Shown piece by piece: positions 10,782 to 17,982 of a stretch of 30,881 bases of DNA. Source of the DNA: an uncultured Eggerthellaceae bacterium (GTDB lineage Bacteria; Actinomycetota; Coriobacteriia; Coriobacteriales; Eggerthellaceae). The position numbers were made by a program, and so were the translations under genes. The stretch spans positions 1-30,881 of the forward strand of contig CAUDUM010000010.1 of the NCBI GenBank assembly GCA_958452575.1, written 5' to 3'. Numbering within the stretch: the first letter of the stretch is position 1; every line of letters begins with the position of its first letter. Under the pieces are notes generated by a model, which had not been told where the DNA came from, ran no database searches, and was given only the letters and a program-made list of their open reading frames with translations.

Positions 10782-10852
10782 AATCCTCACGCGCCTCGTC
10801 CCACCCCGCCTATCCGTTAAGGCTGCCAAGCAAGGGCGGCCAGCTCGCTCGC

Positions 10853-10893
10853 GGGAATCTCCGTGCGCTTCGCCGTGTGGGGGTTTCCCTTTT
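10853..10893 (+). other. Terminator-like hairpin upstream of the lysine aptamer
   Basis: GGGAATCTCC (10853-10862) can pair with GGGGTTTCCC (10880-10889) with one mismatch and one wobble, and is followed by TTTT. It lies before the riboswitch aptamer, so it may end upstream read-through. The pairing is imperfect and the T run short. Confidence 0.35.
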
Positions 10894-10927
10894 CCGACAA
10901 AGCCACTATGGTGTTCCCACCAAAGCA

Positions 10928-11087
10928 ATGGCAGAGGCGCGGTTTTCATCAGTAGATCCGCTCGGGCGCCGGGAAGCGCCGGATCGAAAGGGGACGCCGC
11001 CGAAGGCGCACGCCGGTTCCCGCCGGCATGCGACCTGGGGTCCGGGAGAACATCCCGGGCACTGTCGCACGAGCGAAGAGCTGTCAT
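10928..11087 (+). ncRNA. Lysine riboswitch aptamer (L box)
   Basis: Matches lysine riboswitches recalled from B. subtilis and E. coli lysC leaders. P1 is ATGGCAG (10928-10934) with CTGTCAT (11081-11087), including one G-U pair. Next comes the conserved AGAGGCGCGG (10933-10942) and AGTAG (10951-10955). A GATCCG/CGGATC helix encloses GGCGC/GCGCC. The invariant core GAAAGGGGACGCCGCCGAAG (10986-11005) follows, then a GCCGG/CCGGC hairpin, and finally a GCGAC/GTCGC helix capped by CCGGGA...TCCCGG. The 160-nt length fits. It precedes the NhaC-family transporter gene and should lower its expression when lysine is bound. Confidence 0.88.
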
Positions 11088-11101
11088 GGTCGCAGGCGGG
11101 A

Positions 11102-11149
11102 CCTCCCCCCTATCCGAGCATGATCGCACCGCTCGACAACAAGGGGAGG
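11102..11149 (+). promoter_or_regulatory. SD-sequestering expression platform of the lysine riboswitch
   Basis: CCTCCCC at 11102-11108, just after the aptamer, is fully complementary to GGGGAGG at 11143-11149, the Shine-Dalgarno of the transporter gene. There is no T-rich terminator between aptamer and start. Control by hiding the ribosome binding site is therefore the likelier mechanism (inference). Confidence 0.6.
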
Positions 11150-11153
11150 GAAC

Positions 11154-12740
11154 ATGGAGTTCGTCAACACGTTCTGGGCGCTGGTGCCGCCGATCGTCGC
11201 CATCGTGCTCGCGCTCATCACCAAGGAAACCTACAGCTCGCTGTTCATCGGCATCGTGGTGGGAGCCCTGCTGCTTGCCGGGTTCGACCCCATCGAGACG
11301 GTGAACACCATCATCAGCGGTTCGTTCATTCCCGCAGGAGGCACCGAGGAAGACGCCTTGACCACCGGCTTGGTGCCGGCGCTTTCAGAGAACGCGGGCA
11401 TCTTCGTGTTCCTGGTCATGCTGGGCGTGTTCGTCGCGCTCGTCAATTCCAGCGGCGCCTCGGCGGCGTTCGGCCGCTGGGCGGCGCGCCACGTCAAAAG
11501 CCGCCTAGGGTCGCAGCTGGCGACATTCGTGATGGGCGTGCTCATCTTCGTGGACGACTACTTCAACTGCCTCACCGTCGGATCGGTCATGCGGCCCGTC
11601 ACCGACGCCAAGCGCCTGTCACGCGCGAAGCTGTCCTACCTCATCGACGCGACGGCGGCACCGGTCTGCATGATCGCGCCTGTATCCTCATGGGCGGCAG
11701 CGGTCTCGGGCGTCGCGGGCGATCTGGGCGTCGACGGCATTCAGCTGTTCATCAGCGCCATCCCGTTCAATTTCTACTCGCTGCTCACGCTCGTGTTCGT
11801 CATTGCCATCACGGTAATCGGGTTCGACTACGGCCCCATGGCCAAATCCGAGCTTGCCGCCATCCGCGACGGCGAGCTGGGGTCGCTCGGCAACGACAAG
11901 GAAGTCGAGAAATCGCGAGCCAACCTGTTCGACATGGTCATCCCGATCCTCGTGCTCATCGCGTTCTGCATCATCGGCATGCTCTACGTGGGCGGATTCT
12001 GGGATCCCGAGACCGAGGGCTACATGAACGTGGTGCTGGCGTTCGGCGACACCGATGCGTTCACGGCGCTGCCATGGGGCGCCATCATCGCGCTGGTGTT
12101 CGCATACGTCTATCTGCTGGCCCGCCGCGTTGTCACGTTCAAGGAGTCGATGGATTGCCTGGCCAACGGCTTTATCTCGATGATCCCGGCGATGCTCATC
12201 CTGACGTTCGCCCTCACGCTCAAGGGCCTGACCGGCGCTCTGGGCGCAGCGGAGTTCGTCTCCAGCGTCATGGCAGGCTCGGCGGCGGAGCTCTACAGCA
12301 TGCTGCCTGCCATCATCTTCCTGGTGGCGTGGGGCCTGGCGTTTGCCACGGGCACAAGCTGGGGCACGTTCGGCATCCTGATCCCCATCGTGCTGCCCAT
12401 CTTCGCCACGGCGCCCGACCTGCAGATTATCGGCATCTCCGCCTGCTTGGCGGGCGCGGTTGCGGGCGACCACTGCTCGCCCATCTCGGACACGACGATC
12501 ATGGCGTCGGCGGGCGCCAACTGCAATCACTTGGAGCATGTATCGACGCAGATGCCCTACGTCATCACCGTGGGGTCGATCTCGTTCGTCTGCTTCATCA
12601 TCGCGGGCTTCGTGCGCAACGCGCCGATCTGCCTGGCGATCGGCGTGGCGCTGACCATCGTGGCGTTGCTCGTGCTCAAAAAGACCATCGGCGTGGACAC
12701 GAGAGGACGCGCGGAAGTGCAAGCGGCAACGGAGCAGTAA
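11154..12740 (+). CDS. NhaC-family transporter, probably lysine transporter
   Basis: Inner-membrane secondary transporter of the Na+/H+ antiporter NhaC superfamily, 528 residues with about a dozen hydrophobic segments. Family-like stretches include FVDDYFNCLTVGSVMRPVTD near residues 138-157, IDATAAPVCMIAPVSSWAA, and the late AFATGTSWGTFGILIPIVLP and GDHCSPISDTTIMASAGANCNH (both typical of NhaC/MleN-like proteins). A lysine riboswitch controls it. By published comparative work on lysine riboswitch regulons, NhaC-type proteins under this control are predicted lysine transporters (called LysW, as I recall). ATG 11154 has AGGGGAGGG upstream. It is monocistronic and convergent with yhbY. Lysine specificity is inferred from regulation, not from sequence. 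Confidence 0.88.
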   Translation: MEFVNTFWALVPPIVAIVLALITKETYSSLFIGIVVGALLLAGFDPIETVNTIISGSFIPAGGTEEDALTTGLVPALSENAGIFVFLVMLGVFVALVNSSGASAAFGRWAARHVKSRLGSQLATFVMGVLIFVDDYFNCLTVGSVMRPVTDAKRLSRAKLSYLIDATAAPVCMIAPVSSWAAAVSGVAGDLGVDGIQLFISAIPFNFYSLLTLVFVIAITVIGFDYGPMAKSELAAIRDGELGSLGNDKEVEKSRANLFDMVIPILVLIAFCIIGMLYVGGFWDPETEGYMNVVLAFGDTDAFTALPWGAIIALVFAYVYLLARRVVTFKESMDCLANGFISMIPAMLILTFALTLKGLTGALGAAEFVSSVMAGSAAELYSMLPAIIFLVAWGLAFATGTSWGTFGILIPIVLPIFATAPDLQIIGISACLAGAVAGDHCSPISDTTIMASAGANCNHLEHVSTQMPYVITVGSISFVCFIIAGFVRNAPICLAIGVALTIVALLVLKKTIGVDTRGRAEVQAATEQ

Positions 12741-12766
12741 GGCAGAGCAAGGCCGAATGGACAAGG

Positions 12767-12851
12767 AAGCCCTCCGGCAAGCGCGTACGAGCCATCCTGC
12801 ATCTCGGGGTATCTCGCCCGAAAAGCAGAAGACGTACCCGCCGGAGGGCTT
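12767..12851. terminator. Long hairpin between convergent transporter and yhbY genes
   Basis: AAGCCCTCCGGC (12767-12778) pairs perfectly with GCCGGAGGGCTT (12840-12851). An inner helix GCGcGTAC/GTACcCGC extends it, with a loop of about 45 bases. T runs are weak (TTTGCCC on plus), so it is a probable bidirectional terminator rather than a certain one. Confidence 0.55.
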
Positions 12852-12920
12852 TGCCCATTTCGAAGCGTTGCGTTGCAGCAAGCCGACTAGCGGATGGCGA
12901 ATCGCCTCCGTCGCCGGCCG

Positions 12921-13214
12921 CTACAGGACGTGTTCGATATCCTCGCGATCGCTTTCGCGATAGAGGACGAACTTGCGGCCGATGATCTGGATCATCTCCG
13001 ACTCGGTGGCGTCTGCCAGCATATAGGCGGCTTCGCGCGCGTCAAGGCCGCTGGTGTTCTGCACGGTGCCTTTGATGAGCTCGCGTGCGTCCAACAGCAG
13101 GTTGGTCTGCTGGACGATGGTGGGCGTGATGTCCTGCTTGCCGATGAACACGACGGGCTCGAGATGATGCGCGAGGCTGCGCAGCTGGCGCACCTGCTTT
13201 CCGGTGATGGACAT
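12921..13214 (-). CDS. yhbY: YhbY/CRM-domain RNA-binding protein
   Basis: 97-residue single CRM (CRS1-YhbY) domain protein. The family has a KH-like fold and associates with ribosomal precursors. Signatures are ITGKQVRQLRSLAHHLEPVVFIGKQ, the central LLDARELIKGTV, and the C-terminal QIIGRKFVLYRES, which matches the usual xxIGxxxVLYR ending. ATG 13214 follows AAAGG. It is transcribed alone on the minus strand, convergent with the lysine transporter; its upstream side opens into the repeat-rich gap. Family assignment is secure. The precise role in this organism is inferred from family only. Confidence 0.92.
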   Translation of the reverse strand: MSITGKQVRQLRSLAHHLEPVVFIGKQDITPTIVQQTNLLLDARELIKGTVQNTSGLDAREAAYMLADATESEMIQIIGRKFVLYRESDREDIEHVL

Positions 13215-13294
13215 GGACGGGGCCTTTCTTCGAGAGCGGGAGACGTGATGCGACCTGCCTGAATGTTCCTGATGTATCGCGATGAAGCAGCATA

Positions 13295-13364
13295 GCGCAC
13301 TATTCGCGCTTTTTTTAGCAGCAATTTCATCTCCTCCTGCTAAAACGCTACGAATAGAGTGCGC
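13295..13364. repeat. Imperfect long inverted repeat carrying GCGCACTATTCG
   Basis: Bases 13295-13321 pair imperfectly with 13337-13364 around a 15-base loop; both arms carry the (G)CGCACT(CT)ATTCG core and a T-run/GCAG end. The element lies about 80 bases upstream of yhbY, so it may include or overlap its promoter. It is the first of two elements sharing the core in a 617-bp gene-free gap (13215-13831). Confidence 0.65.
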
Positions 13365-13460
13365 TCTCCCGCCGAACGCCTCGCCATGGTTTCACGCTGC
13401 TATGTCTGACCTGCGGTTTTGTTGATTAGCTGCCGCAATTGGACGCATCGAAGGGCGGCG

Positions 13461-13531
13461 GTACGCACTATTCGAACCATTTCGGCAGCCACCCCTTCTC
13501 CTCGCGTCTAAAGTATGCGAATAGTGCGTGC
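13461..13531. repeat. Second inverted repeat of the CGCACTATTCG family
   Basis: ACGCACTATTCG (13463-13474) is matched perfectly by CGAATAGTGCGT (13518-13529), with one wobble and one further pair outside and a 43-base interior. With the element at 13295 the core occurs four times in about 235 bases, twice in each orientation. Confidence 0.7.
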
Positions 13532-13585
13532 TCGTGTGGTTCGCACGCAAAAAGGAAGGGGCGGGGCACCTCGCAAAACGTCGCA

Positions 13586-13671
13586 GAGCCGGCCCGGTCC
13601 GCATAGGCCGCCATCGAGGACGCCCGGGGCAAGACGAACCTGTCGCGAGCCGGCCCGGTCCGCATAGGCCG
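13586..13671 (+). repeat. 25-bp direct repeat, 61-bp period
   Basis: An identical 25-bp GC-rich unit beginning GAGCCGGCCCGG and ending GCATAGGCCG lies at 13586-13610 and 13647-13671. Both copies are preceded by GTCGC (GTCGCA in the first). Short ORFs crossing it are not credible genes. The remaining 160 bases before the reductase gene show nothing else clear. Confidence 0.75.
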
Positions 13672-13831
13672 TCAACATCGGGACGAAGGCGAAACCTCCC
13701 GCCAGCCGTAACCAGCCTGCGGCTTCACCCCGCAAACCCAACGGAGGTTCCGCGGACGGCTTCGACGCGCTATCGTAAGGAGCATCGCAATCAGCAGCAG
13801 CTCAAGCGGCTCGAAGAGGGAGGATGCAACC

Positions 13832-14974
13832 ATGAGGTACCGCAGACTAGGCGACACCGGACTCGAAGTCAGCGAGATCGGTTTCGGCGGCGAGTGGATG
13901 GACAAGTCGCCCGAAGAAACGCGCGCGGTGGTGAACGCGTGCGAGCGGGCCGGCATCAATATCTTGGACTGTTGGATGGCCGATCCGACCCGCCGCTCCA
14001 ACTTGGGTGACGCACTTGAAGGACGCCGCGACAAGTGGATCATCCAGGGGCATCTGGGATCGGTCTGGCAGAACGGACAGTATGTGCGCCTGCGCGACCT
14101 CGATGCGGTCGAACCGGCGTTCCAAGACCTGCTCGACCGCTTCCACACCGACTACATGGACATCGGCATGATCCACTTCGTCGACAAAGAGGACGAATAC
14201 CGCCTGATCATGGACGGCCCGTTCATGGAATACGTCCGCAAGCTCAAGGAGGCGGGTACCATCTGCCACATCGGCCTGTCGACGCACAACCCGGCAGTGG
14301 CGAAGCTTGCCGCGCTCGAACCCGAGATCGGGGTCATCATGTTCAGCGTCAATCCTGCGTTCGACATGCTGCCCGCAAGCGACGACATCAACGACCTGTT
14401 CGGCGACTACGCCGACGACGGACTCGACGGCATCAACCGCGACCGCGCCGAGCTATACGCACTGTGCGAGCAGACGGGCACCGGCATCACGGTGATGAAG
14501 CCCTATGCGGGCGGACGGCTGTTCTCGGCGGACACCTCGCCGTTCGGCGTCGCGCTCACTCCGTTGCACTGCCTGCACTATGCGCTCACGCGGCCCGCGG
14601 TCGCCAGCGTGATGGCGGGCTTCTCGGAACCGAGCCACGTGGCGGACGCCGTCGCCTACGAAACCGCCGCGCCTAGCGAGATCGACTACGCGAGCGTTCT
14701 GGCGGGCGCGCCGCGCAACGCGTATTTCGGCCAGTGCACGTACTGCGGCCACTGCGCGCCGTGCGCGGTTGGAATCGACATCGCCACGGTGAACAAGTAC
14801 TACGACCTGGCGGCCATGCAAGATGAGGTGCCCGATTCGCTGCGCGAGCACTATCGCGCGCTCGATGCGACGGCGGCGGATTGCATCGTCTGCGGCGCCT
14901 GCGAGCAGCGCTGCCCCTTCGGCGTGAAGGTGGCGCGCAGGATGGCGGAAGCCGCACAGCTGTTCGGCTGCTAG
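13832..14974 (+). CDS. Aldo/keto reductase-fold protein with C-terminal 2[4Fe-4S] ferredoxin domain
   Basis: 380 residues: an AKR-type TIM barrel (about 1-290) followed by a ferredoxin-like segment. The Cys spacing is C302-x2-C305-x2-C308-x2-C311 and C351-x2-C354-x2-C357-x3-C361-P, i.e. two probable 4Fe-4S sites. The group (COG1453-like) is typical of anaerobes and of mostly unknown substrate. The barrel opens RRLGDTGLEVSEIGFGG as usual. Of the AKR tetrad Asp-Tyr-Lys-His, only Asp46 and His115 are evident: the Tyr position five residues after Asp46 is Asp51, and the Lys strand reads WIIQGHLG. Classic NADPH-dependent carbonyl reduction is therefore doubtful. ATG 13832 is preceded by GAGGGAGG. 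Possibly monocistronic. Confidence 0.87.
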   Translation: MRYRRLGDTGLEVSEIGFGGEWMDKSPEETRAVVNACERAGINILDCWMADPTRRSNLGDALEGRRDKWIIQGHLGSVWQNGQYVRLRDLDAVEPAFQDLLDRFHTDYMDIGMIHFVDKEDEYRLIMDGPFMEYVRKLKEAGTICHIGLSTHNPAVAKLAALEPEIGVIMFSVNPAFDMLPASDDINDLFGDYADDGLDGINRDRAELYALCEQTGTGITVMKPYAGGRLFSADTSPFGVALTPLHCLHYALTRPAVASVMAGFSEPSHVADAVAYETAAPSEIDYASVLAGAPRNAYFGQCTYCGHCAPCAVGIDIATVNKYYDLAAMQDEVPDSLREHYRALDATAADCIVCGACEQRCPFGVKVARRMAEAAQLFGC

Positions 14975-15032
14975 AAAACCACCGCGCATCGTCTGCGGCG
15001 TGAAGGGGCTATGGAGGCGCTTGCACCTGCGG

Positions 15033-15038
15033 TACAAT
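15033..15038 (+). promoter_or_regulatory. Candidate -10 box for the EamA transporter leader
   Basis: TACAAT lies about 60 bases after the reductase stop and about 60 bases before the structured leader; no convincing -35. If used, the leader RNA is about 170 nt. Confidence 0.35.
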
Positions 15039-15091
15039 AGGCGTCGTTTAAAACCACGCGTGGATTTTTCCGGGCGCAACGCCATCTTTTC

Positions 15092-15177
15092 GCCACGCAT
15101 CCGAACGCGGAATCGCCTCGACTCCCGGGCTTGCAGACCCGGGGGCAGGCGGCCGGCGATCGGATGCGTGGCTTTTT
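15092..15177 (+). promoter_or_regulatory. Structured mRNA leader ending in an intrinsic terminator (putative attenuator)
   Basis: A perfect 13-bp outer helix (15092-15104 with 15160-15172) is followed by TTTTT (15173-15177), only 35 bases before the EamA start. Inside it lies a CGCCT/AGGCG helix (15114-15118 with 15147-15151) capped by CCCGGG/CCCGGG (15124-15129 with 15138-15143). A terminator between the promoter candidate and the coding start implies regulated read-through. It matches no riboswitch or T-box signature I know. Alternatively it simply ends the upstream reductase transcript. Confidence 0.55.
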
Positions 15178-15211
15178 GTTGCCCCGGTTCGGAAGACGAG
15201 GAAAGGCTCCT

Positions 15212-16225
15212 ATGGAAAACGTTTCTGCCGGCACGGTCGCATCGCTCCAAAGCAACGCCGACAAGCCCGGCGCTTCGCGGCAAGTCATAGCCTCCCTGCA
15301 GGTGTTTTTGGGCGGCGCATCCTATGGCGTCATGGCGACCACCTACAAGCTCGCCTATGCCGCTGGGTTCACCTCGAACCAGGTGGTCGCCGGGCAGGCA
15401 TGGCTCGCGTTGGCTCTTTTCGTGCTGCTCGTTCTGGCGAATCGAGCGCGCGGCAAGCGGCTCGCGAAGCTGGGCGCGAAAACGGTGCTCAAGCTCATGG
15501 GACTTGGGATGCTCACCTGCACCACGTCCATCCTGTACTGCTACGCCATGAGCGTCCTGCCCGCACCGGTCGCCCTCACCTTGCTGTTCCAGTTCACCTG
15601 GGTCGGGCTGGTCATCCAGGCGATAGCCACGCGCCGCGCGCCCCATGCCTGCCACATCATTGCGGCGGGCGTCATCATGGCGGGAACCATCTTCGCCAGC
15701 GGGCTGTACGGCACCGATCTCGGCTCGCTCGATCCCGTGGGCATCGCATGCGCGCTGGGCGCCTCCGTCTCCTGCGCACTGTTCCTCACGCTCTCCGGAA
15801 AAGTGCCGGCGGATTGCCCGCCCGCGCAACGCGGCACGATCGTCGTCGCCGGGTCGGCGCTTCTCTCGCTCGTCGCATGCCCGAGCTTCCTCCCGTCCGG
15901 CGTGCTCTTCCAGGGATTTGCACCCTACGCCGCCATTGCCGCGCTGTTCGCGCTGGTCTTCCCCGTCATCCTGTTCGGCTTGGGAGCGCCCCACCTGCCA
16001 TCAGGCCTCTGCACCATCCTGTCGGCGGCGGAGCTTCCCATGGGCCTGCTCGTCTCCATGATCGTGCTGGGCACGCCCATGGGCGCCCTCGAATGGGCGG
16101 GCGTGGCGACGGTGCTCGCCGGCGTCGTGATAGCGCAACTGCCAAGCTTCGCCTCGCACGGGGCGCAAAGGAGCCGCGCATATCCCCCGAACGCACCCAT
16201 CTCGTCCGGAACGAAATCGAAGTAG
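15212..16225 (+). CDS. EamA-family (DMT superfamily) transporter
   Basis: Inner-membrane protein of 337 residues with about ten hydrophobic segments in two EamA-like halves, typical of RhaT/EamA drug-metabolite exporters. A segment such as LPAPVALTLLFQFTWVGLV in the first half corresponds to the usual end of the first EamA domain, and ELPMGLLVSMIVLG to that of the second. The substrate cannot be read from sequence. ATG 15212 follows GAGGAAAGG; 27 in-frame upstream codons are rejected because they run through the terminator hairpin. A short polar C-terminal tail follows the last membrane segment. The 252-bp gap after it shows no gene until the tRNA promoter. Confidence 0.9.
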   Translation: MENVSAGTVASLQSNADKPGASRQVIASLQVFLGGASYGVMATTYKLAYAAGFTSNQVVAGQAWLALALFVLLVLANRARGKRLAKLGAKTVLKLMGLGMLTCTTSILYCYAMSVLPAPVALTLLFQFTWVGLVIQAIATRRAPHACHIIAAGVIMAGTIFASGLYGTDLGSLDPVGIACALGASVSCALFLTLSGKVPADCPPAQRGTIVVAGSALLSLVACPSFLPSGVLFQGFAPYAAIAALFALVFPVILFGLGAPHLPSGLCTILSAAELPMGLLVSMIVLGTPMGALEWAGVATVLAGVVIAQLPSFASHGAQRSRAYPPNAPISSGTKSK

Positions 16226-16456
16226 CTCGCACCCGTTTGATGGTAGCGCTGGCGACAAACCCGGCTTCCCCGGTTCCCGCTTGGCAGATGAGCCCCGCCC
16301 CCAGACCAATGATGCCGCTTTGCCCTCCGCCGTGGCTGAAGGGCACAATCTGGCGCTTCGATCAAATCCCCCTCCGCTTGGGCACTCCATCGAGAACGAC
16401 GAGGGCAAGAAGTTGGAAACGAGGAGTTTTTTCGATGGCTCCTTCGATCCTTGCGG

Positions 16457-16462
16457 TATACT
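16457..16462 (+). promoter_or_regulatory. Candidate -10 box for tRNA-Gly
   Basis: TATACT lies 16 bases before the mature tRNA 5' end, the right distance for a short leader. The -35 region is weak. Confidence 0.45.
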
Positions 16463-16477
16463 AGCGCTCGCATATTT

Positions 16478-16552
16478 GCGGGTGTCGCCAAGTGGTAAGG
16501 CCCGAGCTTCCCAAGCTCGTATTCGCGGGTTCGAGTCCCGTCACCCGCTCCA
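16478..16552 (+). tRNA. tRNA-Gly (anticodon CCC)
   Basis: A full cloverleaf can be drawn: acceptor GCGGGTG/CACCCGC, D stem GCC/GGC, anticodon stem CGAGC/GCTCG around loop TTCCCAA (anticodon CCC), T arm with TTCGAGT, discriminator T, and CCA encoded. It reads GGG glycine codons. A terminator follows directly, so it is transcribed alone. Confidence 0.96.
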
Positions 16553-16560
16553 AAGAGAGC

Positions 16561-16590
16561 AACGGCAACGGCACGATCCGTTGCCGTTTT
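16561..16590 (+). terminator. Intrinsic terminator after tRNA-Gly
   Basis: A perfect 10-bp stem (16562-16571 with 16578-16587) with a 6-base loop is followed by TTT and a further T-rich stretch. Confidence 0.9.
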
Positions 16591-16621
16591 CATTTTCGTC
16601 GCCGGATCAAACGAACGCCTC

Positions 16622-16652
16622 TTGACTTGAAGCGTGGTTCAAGTGTTTCAAT
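16622..16652 (+). promoter_or_regulatory. MerR-type promoter with 19-bp spacer and central dyad
   Basis: TTGACT (16622-16627) and TTCAAT (16647-16652) are 19 bp apart, the over-long spacing that MerR activators correct by DNA distortion. Within the spacer, ACTTGAA-GCGTGG-TTCAAGT (16625-16644) is a perfect 7+6+7 dyad. This is the classic layout of a MerR-family autoregulated promoter and lies 53 bases before the merR-type gene. Confidence 0.85.
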
Positions 16653-16704
16653 GTGAGCGAGCATCGCAACGGACGCATTTTCGAAACAGCTTTAGGAGGA
16701 CCCC

Positions 16705-17103
16705 GTGAAAATCGCCGAGGTGAGCAAGAAATACGGCGTGACCAGCGACACCCTGCGCTACTACGAGCGCATCGGGCTGCTGCGGCCCGTTCCCCGCACC
16801 GCAAGCGGCGTGCGCGACTACGGCGAAGCCGACTGCCAGCGCATCGAGTTCGTCAAATGCATGCGCAACGCCGGCATGCCCATCGAGGCGCTCATCGAGT
16901 ACATGGACCTGTTCGAACAGGAGGGCGACACCACCGCCCAGCGCAAGGCGATCCTCGAGACCCAGCGCGATCTGCTCAAGCAGCGTATCGGCGCAATGCA
17001 GGAGGGCCTGGACCGCCTGAATGCGAAGATCGAAAGCTACGACACGCTCATGCTCGATGCCGAGCACCGCATGCGCGCGGCCGAGAGCGCAAACAGCCGC
17101 TGA
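16705..17103 (+). CDS. MerR-family transcriptional regulator
   Basis: 132 residues: a winged helix-turn-helix at the N-terminus (KIAEVSKKYGVTSDTLRYYERIGLLRPV, then RDYGEADCQRIEFVKCMRNAGMPIEALIEYMDLF), followed by a long dimerisation coiled coil (about 80-130). There is no C-terminal metal-binding Cys motif. It thus resembles the AdhR/NmlR-like subgroup that senses electrophiles or redox state through few cysteines (Cys near residues 46 and 53 are the candidates), not the mercury or copper sensors. GTG 16705 is the start, four bases after AGGAGGA. The upstream 19-bp-spacer promoter suggests autoregulation. The following acetyltransferase gene is 180 bp away and may be a target by position only. 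Confidence 0.92.
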   Translation: MKIAEVSKKYGVTSDTLRYYERIGLLRPVPRTASGVRDYGEADCQRIEFVKCMRNAGMPIEALIEYMDLFEQEGDTTAQRKAILETQRDLLKQRIGAMQEGLDRLNAKIESYDTLMLDAEHRMRAAESANSR

Positions 17104-17283
17104 TCCGATGCGACCCGCGCGCCAACCCGCGATCCGCATCCGTTCTCGCCATGCCCGTCTGACTCGCGAGCCGACCTGCGCGCAGCGCTCGCTCGCGCCA
17201 TGTTCGTTTCGTCCTAACCGAGCACGGCGCATTGCCCCTGCCAGCGGCCCATGTCACAATTGTCTCCGAAAAGGAGGCCACGC

Positions 17284-17955
17284 ATGAATCTACCCGGCAT
17301 CATCACCATCGCACCCGACCAACCGCTTCTGCTCGAACGCGCCGCGCGCATCCTGGGCGACAGCTTCATCGAAGAGGGATGGACCGCCACCTGGCTGTCC
17401 TGTCTGGACGAAATGGGCGCCACCCGCGCCCGCAAGCAGGAGATCCTGCACGCCCAATACCTGGACGAGCTGGGCAACCATGTGCCCTATCAGGGTGCCT
17501 ACCTGCTCGAAGACGGCACCGCCGCGGCGGGCGGCTACCTCTACAGCGAGCTTGCCGGCCACACGCATCCCGAGCTGCAAAGCGCATCGCAAAAGAACTT
17601 CCTGGCCGTCGTCACGCCGCAGGAGCGCGAGGCGCTTGCCGAACAGGAGCGCCGCATGGAGCCCATCTCCCAGTTCGACTGGACGCGCCATCGCGAGCAG
17701 GAAGGCGAACACATCTACTTTTACATGTGGGCCGTCGACAGGACCGCGCGCGGCAAAGGCTCGCTGCGCCGCCTGATCAGCCCCTTCTTCGACTACGCCG
17801 ACGAGCACGGCCTGAACTGCTACCTGGAGTGCTACTCCAACCGCCTGCAGAGCATGTACGAGCACCTGGGCTTCGAGCTCATCGACGTGCTGAGCGACCC
17901 CGCGTTCGACGTCACCGAGCGCCGCATGGTGCGCCGCCCCGGCACCCCTCGCTAG
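17284..17955 (+). CDS. GNAT-family N-acetyltransferase
   Basis: 223 residues. The C-terminal half has the acetyl-CoA-binding motif A as VDRTARGKGSLRRLISPFFDYA, followed by motif B-like CYLECYSNRLQSMYEHLGFELIDV, which places it in the GNAT fold. The N-terminal half (LLERAARILGDSFIEEG) resembles single-domain GNATs with an added region before the fold. The substrate is unknown. ATG 17284 follows AGGAGG at good spacing; the in-frame ATG at 17251 lacks an SD. It ends 27 bases before the sulfotransferase gene, so the two are probably cotranscribed. The 180 bases between the MerR gene and this one show no separate feature beyond the SD. Confidence 0.85.
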   Translation: MNLPGIITIAPDQPLLLERAARILGDSFIEEGWTATWLSCLDEMGATRARKQEILHAQYLDELGNHVPYQGAYLLEDGTAAAGGYLYSELAGHTHPELQSASQKNFLAVVTPQEREALAEQERRMEPISQFDWTRHREQEGEHIYFYMWAVDRTARGKGSLRRLISPFFDYADEHGLNCYLECYSNRLQSMYEHLGFELIDVLSDPAFDVTERRMVRRPGTPR

Positions 17956-17982
17956 CCGCTTCGCTAAGAACGGAGGCCCATC

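Noticed and set aside
13586..13671. CRISPR array
   Set aside because: Only two repeats, no further units, no cas genes.
15092..15177. T-box leader for the EamA gene
   Set aside because: No AGGGTGGNACCGCG-type antiterminator sequence or specifier loop is visible, and the downstream gene is not an amino-acid-related enzyme.
16478..16552. Integration site at the tRNA-Gly gene
   Set aside because: No integrase nearby and no duplicated tRNA 3' end elsewhere in the window.
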